Source: an uncultured Sutterella sp.
GTDB lineage: Bacteria; Pseudomonadota; Gammaproteobacteria; Burkholderiales; Burkholderiaceae_F
Reading direction: 5' to 3'
Length of the DNA stretch: 5,843 bases
Assembly (NCBI GenBank): GCA_900553105.1
Contig: USCE01000087.1
Coordinates: 1 to 5,843 of the forward strand
The notes under the pieces were generated by a model, which was not told the DNA's origin, did not search any database, and was given only the letters and a program-made list of their open reading frames with translations. Made by a program: the position numbers and the translations under genes. Each line of letters begins with the position of its first letter. The stretch's first letter is position 1. This document shows, in pieces, positions 1 through 5,843 of the stretch.

Positions 1-18
1 CCGGAGAACGAGTGTGTG

Positions 19-46
19 ATTTTACAGCAACCGATGGAATTTGCAA
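19..46 (-). promoter_or_regulatory. Possible sigma70 promoter downstream of trmD
   Basis: On the minus strand, shortly after the trmD stop, TTGCAA (41-46, 4 of 6 matches to TTGACA) and TAAAAT (19-24, 5 of 6 matches to TATAAT) are separated by 16 bases. A promoter here would drive a gene lying just beyond the left edge. rplS would be the classic neighbour after trmD, but nothing of it is visible. The match is by eye and such pairs also occur by chance. Confidence 0.4.
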
Positions 47-52
47 GGTTTT

Positions 53-793
53 TTACTTACCGACGTGCTCTGCAAGCCATTTTTCATCAGCCGGCGTCAG
101 TTTACCTTCGCTTCGAGCTTTGTCAATCAAATCCGGTCGCGTCTTTTGTGTTAACTGCAAACTTTGCTCGCGCGTCCAACGAGCTATATTGGCGTGATGT
201 CCGGTCAAAAGCACTTCGGGCACCCGCTCGCCTTGCCAGACTTCAGGTCGCGTGTAATGTGGCGCGTCTAAAAGACCGGTGGAAAACGATTCGTCTAGTG
301 TAGAAAGTTCTTTAATCGCACCGGGCAACTGTCTGACTACCGCATCGATGACCACCATGGCAGGAAGCTCCCCGCCCGAGAGCACAAAATCGCCCACACT
401 GACAATTTCGTCAACCGAGCGGTCCAAAAAGCGCTGATCGATACCTTCATAACGTCCACAAATGAGTACGAGTGAGTCGCCCGCAGCGACCCATTGGCGC
501 ACTTTCTCATCGGTTAATTTTGTACCATTAGGCGCAAAACTGATCACCTTGCCTCGATTGCCCGATGCTCGAATACGATCAAGCGTTCTTTGCAGGGGCT
601 CGGCCATCATCACCATCCCCGGTCCCCCGCCAAACGGCCTGTCATCGATTGTTCGATGATTGTCCTCTGTTTCTTGTCTCGGATTCCAAGTATGAAGGGA
701 CCACAAGCCGCGTTTGGCAGCACGAGCCGTAATGCCGTGATCATAAACGGCATCAAACATGGCAGAAAAAAGCGTAATGACATCAAAACGCAT
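53..793 (-). CDS. trmD: tRNA (guanine-N1-)-methyltransferase TrmD
   Basis: TrmD is a cytoplasmic SPOUT-class enzyme that uses S-adenosylmethionine to methylate N1 of G37 next to the anticodon, which prevents +1 frameshifting. The 246-residue product matches the family along its whole length (E. coli is 255). Visible motifs are DDRPFGGGPGM (50-60), the knot region CGRYEGID (112-119), SVGDFVLSGGELPAM (132-146), Arg154, and GLLDAPHYTRPEV (173-185). The residue before the SF pair, Asp169 in E. coli, is Glu168 here, preceded by Asp167. The ATG at 793 is preferred because the family begins MRFDVITLF; a GTG one codon upstream (796) is also possible, and a GGGGA element lies 8 bases before the ATG. 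The gene starts 21 bases after iscX on the same strand, with no terminator seen between them. It is not preceded by rimM, its usual neighbour. Confidence 0.97.
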   Translation of the reverse strand: MRFDVITLFSAMFDAVYDHGITARAAKRGLWSLHTWNPRQETEDNHRTIDDRPFGGGPGMVMMAEPLQRTLDRIRASGNRGKVISFAPNGTKLTDEKVRQWVAAGDSLVLICGRYEGIDQRFLDRSVDEIVSVGDFVLSGGELPAMVVIDAVVRQLPGAIKELSTLDESFSTGLLDAPHYTRPEVWQGERVPEVLLTGHHANIARWTREQSLQLTQKTRPDLIDKARSEGKLTPADEKWLAEHVGK

Positions 794-814
794 CACCGCA
801 ATCCCCGATGTCAG

Positions 815-1006
815 TCAACGCTCATCAAGCCACGCTTGAAGAATCGCTTCAAGAATAGCCTCATTGCTTTTTTGCGGATCGTCTTCAAAACCATCCAACG
901 CGATCACCATCGCATGCAACTGCGTAAACCGGAGTTTTAAAGGATCAACGTCAGGATGCTCATCGCAGAGCGCCTCGGCAATGGCTTGTGTATCCGTCCA
1001 ACGCAT
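815..1006 (-). CDS. iscX: Fe-S cluster assembly protein IscX
   Basis: IscX is a small acidic cytosolic protein that binds IscS at the site also used by frataxin (CyaY). It can bind iron and modulates cysteine desulfurase activity and cluster assembly. The 63-residue product is close to the usual length (66 in E. coli). It shows the family pattern: MRWTDTQAIAEAL at the start, the HPDVDPLKLRFTQL segment (17-30), an acidic GFEDDP stretch (39-44) and the C-terminal helix ILEAILQAWLDE (51-62). The start codon lies 2 bases after the fdx stop (TAAGCATG). Its ribosome-binding site, AAGGA, lies inside the end of fdx, about 9 bases from the ATG, which suggests coupled translation. It is the last ISC gene of the run; trmD follows. 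Confidence 0.95.
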   Translation of the reverse strand: MRWTDTQAIAEALCDEHPDVDPLKLRFTQLHAMVIALDGFEDDPQKSNEAILEAILQAWLDER

Positions 1007-1008
1007 GC

Positions 1009-1344
1009 TTAACGTTCCTTTGCGTGATTGCGGCTATATTTGGGGATTTCAACAACCAAGTCTTCGCTTCCAATCTTGGTCTGGCATGACAGGCGAGATA
1101 CCGCCGTCACCCCCCAAGCTTGATCCAAACGGTCAAGTTCTTCATCTTCAGGTTCATTGAGTGAATCAAAACCTTCACGAATAATGACGTGACACGTTGA
1201 GCAAGCGCCGGAGAACTCGCACGCGTGCTCAATTCTGATTCCGTTGGCAAGAAGTGCGCGGGCAAGCGAAGCGCCTTCGTGCACTTCAAACGTTTTGCCC
1301 TCAGGGCACAATTGTTCATGAGGCAAGACGGTAATCTTAGGCAT
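1009..1344 (-). CDS. fdx: ISC-type [2Fe-2S] ferredoxin
   Basis: This adrenodoxin-like ferredoxin donates electrons during cluster assembly on IscU, for example to reduce the persulfide sulfur delivered by IscS. The product is 111 residues, the same length as E. coli Fdx. The four cluster ligands are visible as Cys42, Cys48, Cys51 and Cys87 in the C-x5-C-x2-C...C pattern (HACEFSGACSTC, then SRLSCQT). The ends MPKITVLPHE and DLVVEIPKYSRNHAKE match ISC ferredoxins. The ATG at 1344 is chosen by this alignment and because AAGGAAG lies about 8 bases upstream. A TTG start at 1365 would add seven residues without family support. The chosen start overlaps the hscA stop by 8 bases (ATGCCTAA), a typical sign of translational coupling. 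Confidence 0.97.
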   Translation of the reverse strand: MPKITVLPHEQLCPEGKTFEVHEGASLARALLANGIRIEHACEFSGACSTCHVIIREGFDSLNEPEDEELDRLDQAWGVTAVSRLSCQTKIGSEDLVVEIPKYSRNHAKER

Positions 1345-3223
1345 TGTCTTTGCTTCCTTCTTCAATTTCGTCTAATGATTTACCCGATAAGGCTTGTTGG
1401 ATTGCCCGGTCCATGCGACGCTCGGCAAAGGACTCCGTAGCCTGAGCCAACGCTTTTTGAAGCGATTTCATCGAGTCTAAGTCGTGAGCCTGAACGGCTG
1501 CTGCTAATGCCGTCATCGTCTTCGCAATAAGCTCGAACTCTTTTTTACTCAGTAAATCCGCATCCGTATTCAATGCGCTTTGCGTACTTTGCATCAAACG
1601 CATAGATTCGACTTCTTCTTCCCGAAGCGCACGCAAATGCATGTCTTCTTCGGCCGAGCCCGAACCTTCTTTGAGCATGCGTACGATTTCTTCATCGGTA
1701 AGCCCATAAGAAGGCTTCACCGTAACATGAGCTTCAACCCCCGTCTGAGTCTCTCTGGCCGAAACTGACAAAAGGCCGTCAGCATCCACCGAAAACGTAA
1801 CACGAATACGAGCGGCCCCGGCCACCAACGCTGGCAGCCCTCGCAGTTCAAATCGAGCTAAGCTTCGACAAGCATCCACGATTTCACGTTCACCTTGTAA
1901 CACATGAATCGCCATGGCCGTCTGACCGTCCTTAAACGTGGTGAAGTCCTGAGCCATTGCCACAGGAATGGGCGTGTTGCGAGGAATGATTTTCTCAACC
2001 AATCCGCCCATTGTTTCAATGCCTAACGACAAAGGCGTTACGTCTAAAAGCAACCAGTCATCCTCGGCAGCGGTGTTACCAGCAAGCATATTGGCTTGCT
2101 TGGCCGCACCGACCGCTACGACTTGATCAGGATCAATATTGGCAAGCGGATCAAACCCCAAATAATCCTTGACTGCTTCACGCACAACCGGCATCCGGGT
2201 CGAGCCTCCAACAAGCACGAGCCCTTGAATGTCTTTACGATCAAGCTTGGCATCACTCATCACATTTTTGAGCGTTTCAATCGTCTTTTGCACCAAGTGA
2301 CACGTCATAGACTTAAAAGCATCTCGCGTAAGCGTTAAATCCACGGTTTGATTTGACAGTGTCACTTGCAGTTTTGCCGCCTCGCCCACTGTTAACGCTT
2401 CTTTAGCGGTACGACAAGCCACAAGTAACGTTTGTTTATCATCGGCAGACAAAATGTTGTCAAGTTGAGCTTGTTGCACGGCCCAACAGAAAATACGATG
2501 ATCAAAGTCGTCGCCACCTAGTGCCGAGTCGCCTCCGGTAGCTAAAACTTCAAAAACACCTTTATTCAAACGCAAAACCGAGACGTCAAAAGTACCGCCG
2601 CCCAAGTCATAAATTACGTACAAACCTTCGGCACCTTCGTCTAATCCGTAAGCCAATGCTGCAGCCGTGGGTTCATTTAAAAGTCGAAGAACATTAAGGC
2701 CGGCCAAACGAGCGGCATCCTTAGTCGCTTGACGTTGAGAATCATCAAAGTAGGCCGGCACCGTGATCACCGCGCCCACTAGTTCACCACCTAGCGCTTC
2801 TTCTGCACGATCTTTAAGCGCCTTTAATATCTCCGCGGAGACTTCCACCGGACTTTTGGTTCCAGCGACAGTTTCAATGCGAAGCATCGAATCTTCGTCG
2901 GTGAACCGATACGGCAAATTCGTCAAGTGCTTTAAATCGGCGCGGCTTCTCCCCACAAAGCGTTTGACACTGACAATCGTATTTTCGGCATCGTGCGTGA
3001 CATGACGGGCGGCGTCATAGCCGACCTGCACAGAGTTGTCAGGCGAATAACGAACGATGGAAGGCAAAAGCTTTCTGCCGTCATGATCGGCTAACACAAC
3101 CGTCTCACCGCTTTTGACCGTGGCCACCAATGAATTCGTGGTCCCGAGATCGATACCAACGGCCAGTCGATGTTGATGAGGATCGGCCGAGAGACCGGGC
3201 TCGGCAATTTGCAATAACGCCAT
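1337..3223 (-). CDS. hscA: Fe-S cluster chaperone HscA (Hsp70 family)
   Basis: HscA is a specialised Hsp70 ATPase. With HscB it binds the LPPVK motif of IscU and drives release of the cluster to acceptor proteins. The product is 628 residues (E. coli 616). The nucleotide-binding domain covers about residues 20-385, with phosphate loop GIDLGTTNS (23-31), IYDLGGGTFDVS (204-215) and LVLVGGSTRMPVV (335-347). The interdomain linker LLLDVTPLSLGIET (391-404) leads to the substrate-binding beta domain (to about 510) and a helical lid (about 511-628). The extended N-terminus MALLQIAEPG...PHQHRLAVGID is typical of betaproteobacterial HscA rather than DnaK. The ribosome-binding site AGGA overlaps the hscB stop codon, 7 bases or so before the ATG, and the gap to hscB is 9 bases. 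The 3' end overlaps fdx. Confidence 0.98.
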   Translation of the reverse strand: MALLQIAEPGLSADPHQHRLAVGIDLGTTNSLVATVKSGETVVLADHDGRKLLPSIVRYSPDNSVQVGYDAARHVTHDAENTIVSVKRFVGRSRADLKHLTNLPYRFTDEDSMLRIETVAGTKSPVEVSAEILKALKDRAEEALGGELVGAVITVPAYFDDSQRQATKDAARLAGLNVLRLLNEPTAAALAYGLDEGAEGLYVIYDLGGGTFDVSVLRLNKGVFEVLATGGDSALGGDDFDHRIFCWAVQQAQLDNILSADDKQTLLVACRTAKEALTVGEAAKLQVTLSNQTVDLTLTRDAFKSMTCHLVQKTIETLKNVMSDAKLDRKDIQGLVLVGGSTRMPVVREAVKDYLGFDPLANIDPDQVVAVGAAKQANMLAGNTAAEDDWLLLDVTPLSLGIETMGGLVEKIIPRNTPIPVAMAQDFTTFKDGQTAMAIHVLQGEREIVDACRSLARFELRGLPALVAGAARIRVTFSVDADGLLSVSARETQTGVEAHVTVKPSYGLTDEEIVRMLKEGSGSAEEDMHLRALREEEVESMRLMQSTQSALNTDADLLSKKEFELIAKTMTALAAAVQAHDLDSMKSLQKALAQATESFAERRMDRAIQQALSGKSLDEIEEGSKDNA

Positions 3224-3232
3224 GAAAATGTC

Positions 3233-3724
3233 CTAATGAGGTATTTGAGTCAAAAGCTTATTGACAAACATAAGCTCTCGTGTGGCCGCGGCGGCCGCTT
3301 GGGTATCGTGATCGACATCAAGTGCCTTGGCCAATCGGTGCATAATATCGTCTTTTTCGCGACAAATCTCTTCGATGAGACCGGCCCGAGCACCGTCGCC
3401 AAGATCCTCATCGTCTAATATCGCATGCCAAGTCATCTGTTTTTCCAGAAACTCGGCAGCCATGGCACGCTCTGCTAAAGGATTTATTCCATTGAGTTCA
3501 CAGAGATAAATCGCACGCTTGACATCGTCAGACAGCGTCTGATACGCCTCATTGACCTGCACGCTCATTTGCTCGGCAAGCCGCTTTTCGACAGGACCGG
3601 CATTGACAAATCGATCCGGGTGCAGTCGTGCCAACAGAAGTGTTTTTGCCTTTTGTAAAGACAAAGAATCAACCGCAAACGTTTGCGGTTGATTCAAAAG
3701 TTCAAAATAATTTTTTCGTGCCAT
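3233..3724 (-). CDS. hscB: Fe-S cluster co-chaperone HscB (J-domain)
   Basis: HscB is the J-domain partner of HscA: it delivers IscU and stimulates HscA ATPase activity. The product is 163 residues (E. coli 171). The J-domain fills roughly residues 5-80 and contains the HPD triad at 35-37 (LHPDRF). The NEAYQTL and KRAIYLCELNGI segments match the family, and a helical C-terminal IscU-binding domain follows. The ATG at 3724 gives the expected MARKNYFELL start. A longer reading from TTG at 3766 would run back into iscA and lacks family support. The start is 11 bases after the iscA stop and has only a weak ribosome-binding site (GAG, 7 bases away), so expression probably depends on translation of iscA. 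A perfect 30-base palindrome covers codons 10-20. Within it the usual GLP after the YFEL(F/L) segment reads NQP, without any insertion. Confidence 0.96.
   Translation of the reverse strand: MARKNYFELLNQPQTFAVDSLSLQKAKTLLLARLHPDRFVNAGPVEKRLAEQMSVQVNEAYQTLSDDVKRAIYLCELNGINPLAERAMAAEFLEKQMTWHAILDDEDLGDGARAGLIEEICREKDDIMHRLAKALDVDHDTQAAAAATRELMFVNKLLTQIPH
3666..3695. repeat. Perfect 30-base palindrome inside hscB
   Basis: The left arm GAATCAACCGCAAAC is followed directly by its exact reverse complement GTTTGCGGTTGATTC, 15+15 bases with no spacer. Pairing stops at both flanks (A opposite A). In the hscB mRNA this could fold into about 13 base pairs with a 4-base loop, beginning about 30 bases after the start codon. 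The mRNA then continues UUUGUCUUU, a weak U-rich tract, so an attenuator or partial terminator between iscSUA and hscBA-fdx is conceivable. A role as a protein-binding site is also possible. The palindrome is seen directly; any function is inference. Confidence 0.9.
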
Positions 3725-3735
3725 CGGGCATCTCG

Positions 3736-4059
3736 TTATACAGTAAACGATTCTCCACAACCGCAATGTTCTTTTTCATTCGGGTTGTGGAACTTAAATC
3801 CCTCGTTTAAACCTTCTCGGGTGTAATCCAGTTCGGTACCATCAATATAGGGAAGGCTCTTGGCATCGACCACAACCTTGACGCCAAAAGATTCCCAGAC
3901 TTGATCGTCTTCTTCAATTTTATCGGCAAACTCAAGCTTATAGGCCATGCCCGAGCAACCCGAAGTTTTCACACCTAAACGCAGACCGATCCCCTTGCCG
4001 CGTTTTTGAAGATAGGCATTGACGTGGTCAGCGGCTTTTTGAGTTAAAGTCACGGCCAT
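3736..4059 (-). CDS. iscA: A-type Fe-S carrier protein IscA
   Basis: IscA is an A-type carrier that binds iron or Fe-S clusters and helps pass clusters, especially [4Fe-4S], to target proteins. The product has 107 residues, as in E. coli. The three conserved metal-binding cysteines are present: Cys35 in KTSGCSGMAY, and Cys99 and Cys101 in EKEHCGCGESF. The segments GLRLGVKTSGCSG and VDAKSLPYIDGTELDY are typical of IscA rather than ErpA. The start is 2 bases after the iscU stop (TAATTATG). The ribosome-binding site AAGGA overlaps the last iscU codons about 8 bases upstream, so the two genes are likely coupled. Confidence 0.97.
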   Translation of the reverse strand: MAVTLTQKAADHVNAYLQKRGKGIGLRLGVKTSGCSGMAYKLEFADKIEEDDQVWESFGVKVVVDAKSLPYIDGTELDYTREGLNEGFKFHNPNEKEHCGCGESFTV

Positions 4060-4061
4060 AA

Positions 4062-4445
4062 TTACTTTCCTTGCTTTTGACGATAATCGGCGATCGCAGC
4101 CTTAATCGCATCTTCGGCTAAAATCGAGCAGTGGATTTTTACGGGTGGCAGGGCCAGCTCTTCGGCAATGGCTTCGTTAGACAACGCCATCGCTTCATCG
4201 AGCGTTTTACCCTTGACCCATTCGGTCACCAATGAGCTCGACGCAATCGCCGAACCACACCCATAGGTCTTAAATTTCGCGTCTTCGATGATGCCTTCCG
4301 GATTGACTTTAATCTGAAGGCGCATCACATCCCCGCAGGCTGGCGCACCGACCATCCCCGTGCCGACATCTTGCTCGTTTTTATCCAAAGAGCCGACATT
4401 GCGAGGATGCTCGTAGTGATCCATTAATTTTTTACTGTATTCCAT
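4062..4445 (-). CDS. iscU: Fe-S cluster scaffold protein IscU
   Basis: IscU is the scaffold on which new [2Fe-2S] and [4Fe-4S] clusters are built from IscS-derived sulfur and iron. The product is 127 residues (E. coli 128). The cluster ligands Cys37 (GAPACGD), Cys63 (YGCGSAIAS) and Cys106 (KIHCSILAEDA) are all present, as are Asp39 and His105. The HscA recognition motif LPPVK lies at 99-103, consistent with hscBA just downstream. The start follows the iscS stop by 18 bases. A clear ribosome-binding site, AAGGGA, lies about 7 bases before the ATG, stronger than that of hscB, as expected for a protein needed in larger amounts. No missing key residues were seen. Confidence 0.98.
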   Translation of the reverse strand: MEYSKKLMDHYEHPRNVGSLDKNEQDVGTGMVGAPACGDVMRLQIKVNPEGIIEDAKFKTYGCGSAIASSSLVTEWVKGKTLDEAMALSNEAIAEELALPPVKIHCSILAEDAIKAAIADYRQKQGK

Positions 4446-4463
4446 TCTTAATCCCTTCGTTTT

Positions 4464-5672
4464 TTAGTGCTCTGACCACTTCACTTGATTCAGATCGATA
4501 CCCTCTTGGTGCATTTCCCACAAGGGCGACATTTCGCGAAGCTTAGCTACTTTTTCTTTAAGTTGCGCGACTGTGTAATCAATTTCTTCTTCGGTTGTAA
4601 AGCGTCCCAAGGTAAAGCGAATCGAACTGTGAGCAAGCTCATCGTCAAGTCCCAAAGCACGAAGTACGAATGAGGGCTCAAGACTGGCCGAAGTACAGGC
4701 CGACCCCGATGAAACGGCAATGTCTTTTAATGCCAACATCAAGCTTTCGCCTTCGATGTACGCAAAGCTGACATTTAGGTTTGTGCTGACGCGATGCTCC
4801 CAGTCGCCGTTTAAGTGCACATCAGGAATCTCTTGGATACCGGCCCAGAGGCGATTGCGAAGCTCAGTAAAACGCTTGTTTTCTTCATCCATTTCCAAAC
4901 GAGCCAAGCGATAAGCTTCACCCATACCAACGATTTGATGCGTAGCAAGAGTGCCCGAGCGCATTCCGCGTTCATGACCACCGCCGTGAATGATGGCTTC
5001 CAGACGCACGCGCGGCTTACGGCGCACATACAAAGCACCAATTCCCTTCGGGCCATAAACTTTGTGAGCCGACATACTTAAAAGATCAATGGGATCCTTT
5101 TGCATGTCGAAGTGCAACTTGCCGATCGCTTGGGTGGCGTCCACGTGGAAGAAAATGCCGCGATCACGACACATTTGACCGATCGTGTTGATGTCTTGGA
5201 TAACACCGATTTCGTTATTGACACCCATCACAGAAACCAAAATGGTGTCATTACGCATGGCAGCGGCCAACGCATCCAAATCCAAAAGACCGTTAGGCAA
5301 CACGTCCATGTAAGTCACTTCAAATCCTTCGGTTTCCAAGTGACGCATGCTGTCTAAAACGGCCTTGTGTTCGGTTTTCACCGTAATGAGGTGCTTACCT
5401 CGATCTTTATAAAAGTGAGCAATTCCCTTAATGGCGAGGTTATCCGACTCGGTTGCCCCCGACGTCCACACGATTTCACGCGGATCGGCATTAATCATTT
5501 GTGCCACTTGAGAGCGGGCTTCTTCAACCGCTTCGCGAGCCTTCCAGCCGTACTCGTGCGAGCTACTGGCAGCATTGCCGAAATTTTCGTATAACCAGGG
5601 AACCATCTTGTCAACGACGCGAGGGTCAACAGGCGTGGTGGCACCGTAATCCAAATAAACAGGTTTTTTCAT
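4464..5672 (-). CDS. iscS: Cysteine desulfurase IscS
   Basis: IscS is a PLP-dependent cysteine desulfurase that converts L-cysteine to alanine and carries the sulfur as a persulfide to IscU, and in many bacteria also to tRNA thiolation enzymes. The product is 402 residues (E. coli 404) and matches along its full length. Key features are YLDYGATTPVDP at the N-terminus, TSGATESDNLA (70-80), His102 in KTEHKAV, HVDATQ (176-181), the PLP lysine Lys204 in SAHKVYGPKG, GGGHERGMRSGT (230-241), and the active-site loop SSGSACTSASLEPS with Cys326. The C-terminus, PLWEMHQEGIDLNQVKW, is the IscU-binding tail. The ATG has a good ribosome-binding site, GGAGAG, a few bases upstream. It is the first gene of the visible operon; iscR, usually directly upstream, is not in view. 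Confidence 0.98.
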   Translation of the reverse strand: MKKPVYLDYGATTPVDPRVVDKMVPWLYENFGNAASSSHEYGWKAREAVEEARSQVAQMINADPREIVWTSGATESDNLAIKGIAHFYKDRGKHLITVKTEHKAVLDSMRHLETEGFEVTYMDVLPNGLLDLDALAAAMRNDTILVSVMGVNNEIGVIQDINTIGQMCRDRGIFFHVDATQAIGKLHFDMQKDPIDLLSMSAHKVYGPKGIGALYVRRKPRVRLEAIIHGGGHERGMRSGTLATHQIVGMGEAYRLARLEMDEENKRFTELRNRLWAGIQEIPDVHLNGDWEHRVSTNLNVSFAYIEGESLMLALKDIAVSSGSACTSASLEPSFVLRALGLDDELAHSSIRFTLGRFTTEEEIDYTVAQLKEKVAKLREMSPLWEMHQEGIDLNQVKWSEH

Positions 5673-5813
5673 GATCTCTCCAACAGAGATTACTCAACGA
5701 TTTGTTTTTATTATTGTTTTTGAAAGAAAATCTCTTCGACTTCCCTCAACTTCCAGTCTAGGCGCAAATCCAAGGGATAACCCCTGTTTGCTCAACGAAA
5801 CTAGATATTACTT
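5673..5813 (-). promoter_or_regulatory. Upstream leader of the isc operon
   Basis: These 141 bases precede iscS and should hold its leader, plus either a promoter or the tail of an upstream gene. Next to the gene is the ribosome-binding site GGAGAG (5676-5681). Further up is an A-rich stretch on the coding strand (about 5701-5721) that includes AATAAT, a possible -10 element, but no convincing -35 partner was found. No IscR type 1 or type 2 site could be recognised with confidence. One minus-strand frame is open from the genomic end to a TAG at 5758-5760 (17 codons ending VIPWICA). It may be the C-terminus of an upstream gene, but it does not resemble the E. coli IscR tail. Confidence 0.35.
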
Positions 5814-5843
5814 CTGTCTCTTATACACATCTGACGCTGCCGA
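5814..5843. other. Nextera transposase adapter (artificial sequence)
   Basis: The first 19 bases (5814-5832, CTGTCTCTTATACACATCT) are exactly the Tn5 mosaic end used in Nextera libraries. The remaining 11 bases (GACGCTGCCGA) continue as the read-1 side adapter in reverse complement. This is untrimmed library sequence joined to the contig end, not a biological transposon: no transposase or second end is present. Genomic sequence should be taken to end at 5813. Confidence 0.97.

Noticed and set aside
1345..1365. Longer fdx beginning at TTG 1365.
   Set aside because: The added residues MKKEAKT are the ribosome-binding-site region read as protein; the ATG at 1344 matches the 111-residue family length exactly.
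3276..3297. GC-rich symmetric stretch with GCGGCCGC near the 3' end of hscB.
   Set aside because: It encodes a run of alanines in HscB and is explained by coding sequence.
3725..3766. Longer hscB beginning at TTG 3766 (14 extra residues).
   Set aside because: It would overlap iscA by 31 bases, the added residues do not match HscB, and the ATG at 3724 gives the expected YFEL-type start.
3628..3810. Plus-strand open frame containing the same NQPQTFAVDS peptide as HscB.
   Set aside because: The shared peptide is a consequence of the in-phase palindrome; the rest of the frame has no recognisable protein features and lies antisense to hscB and iscA.
5772..5784. Small hairpin AGGG/CCCT with a 5-base loop upstream of iscS, considered as a terminator or operator.
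   Set aside because: The stem is only 4 base pairs and no T-tract follows, so it does not support a terminator; no operator consensus was matched.
5693..5798. Two copies of CTCAACGA (5693-5700 and 5791-5798) upstream of iscS.
   Set aside because: An 8-base direct repeat about 98 bases apart is short enough to be chance and fits no known IscR or other operator pattern.
5814..5832. Tn5/IS50 mosaic end as a sign of a real transposon.
   Set aside because: It is followed directly by Nextera adapter bases and runs to the sequence end, so it is library sequence.

Overview
This window carries a nearly complete ISC iron-sulfur cluster operon, all on the minus strand. Transcription runs from right to left in the order iscS, iscU, iscA, hscB, hscA, fdx, iscX, followed 21 bases later by trmD. 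Intergenic gaps are 2 to 21 bases and hscA overlaps fdx by 8 bases, so all eight genes probably share one transcript. No real gene is seen on the plus strand.

The gene order (iscSUA-hscBA-fdx-iscX) and the protein sequences point to a proteobacterium. The HscA N-terminus (MALLQIAEPG, then PHQHRLAVGIDLGTTNS), the IscX sequence and the Fdx sequence look most like Betaproteobacteria (Burkholderiales). The base composition looks balanced, near half G+C, which is lower than most Burkholderia relatives. A Sutterellaceae-like gut lineage would fit, but this is inference.

How the genes work together: IscS takes sulfur from cysteine and passes it to the IscU scaffold. Fdx supplies electrons, IscX tunes IscS, and the HscB/HscA co-chaperone pair releases the finished cluster from IscU. 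IscA is an A-type carrier and iron-handling protein. TrmD methylates G37 of tRNA and normally sits with rpsP-rimM-rplS, so its place at the end of the isc operon is the main oddity of gene order. iscR is not visible: only about 140 genomic bases remain upstream of iscS.

Three points need a second look. First, the last 30 bases (5814-5843) are Nextera transposase adapter, not genome, so the true sequence ends at 5813. Second, a perfect 30-base palindrome lies inside the start of hscB, where it could form a strong mRNA hairpin between iscSUA and hscBA-fdx. Third, the left end (1-52) holds a plausible promoter firing out of the window behind trmD. I found no evidence of a wholly new system: the core is a standard housekeeping operon.
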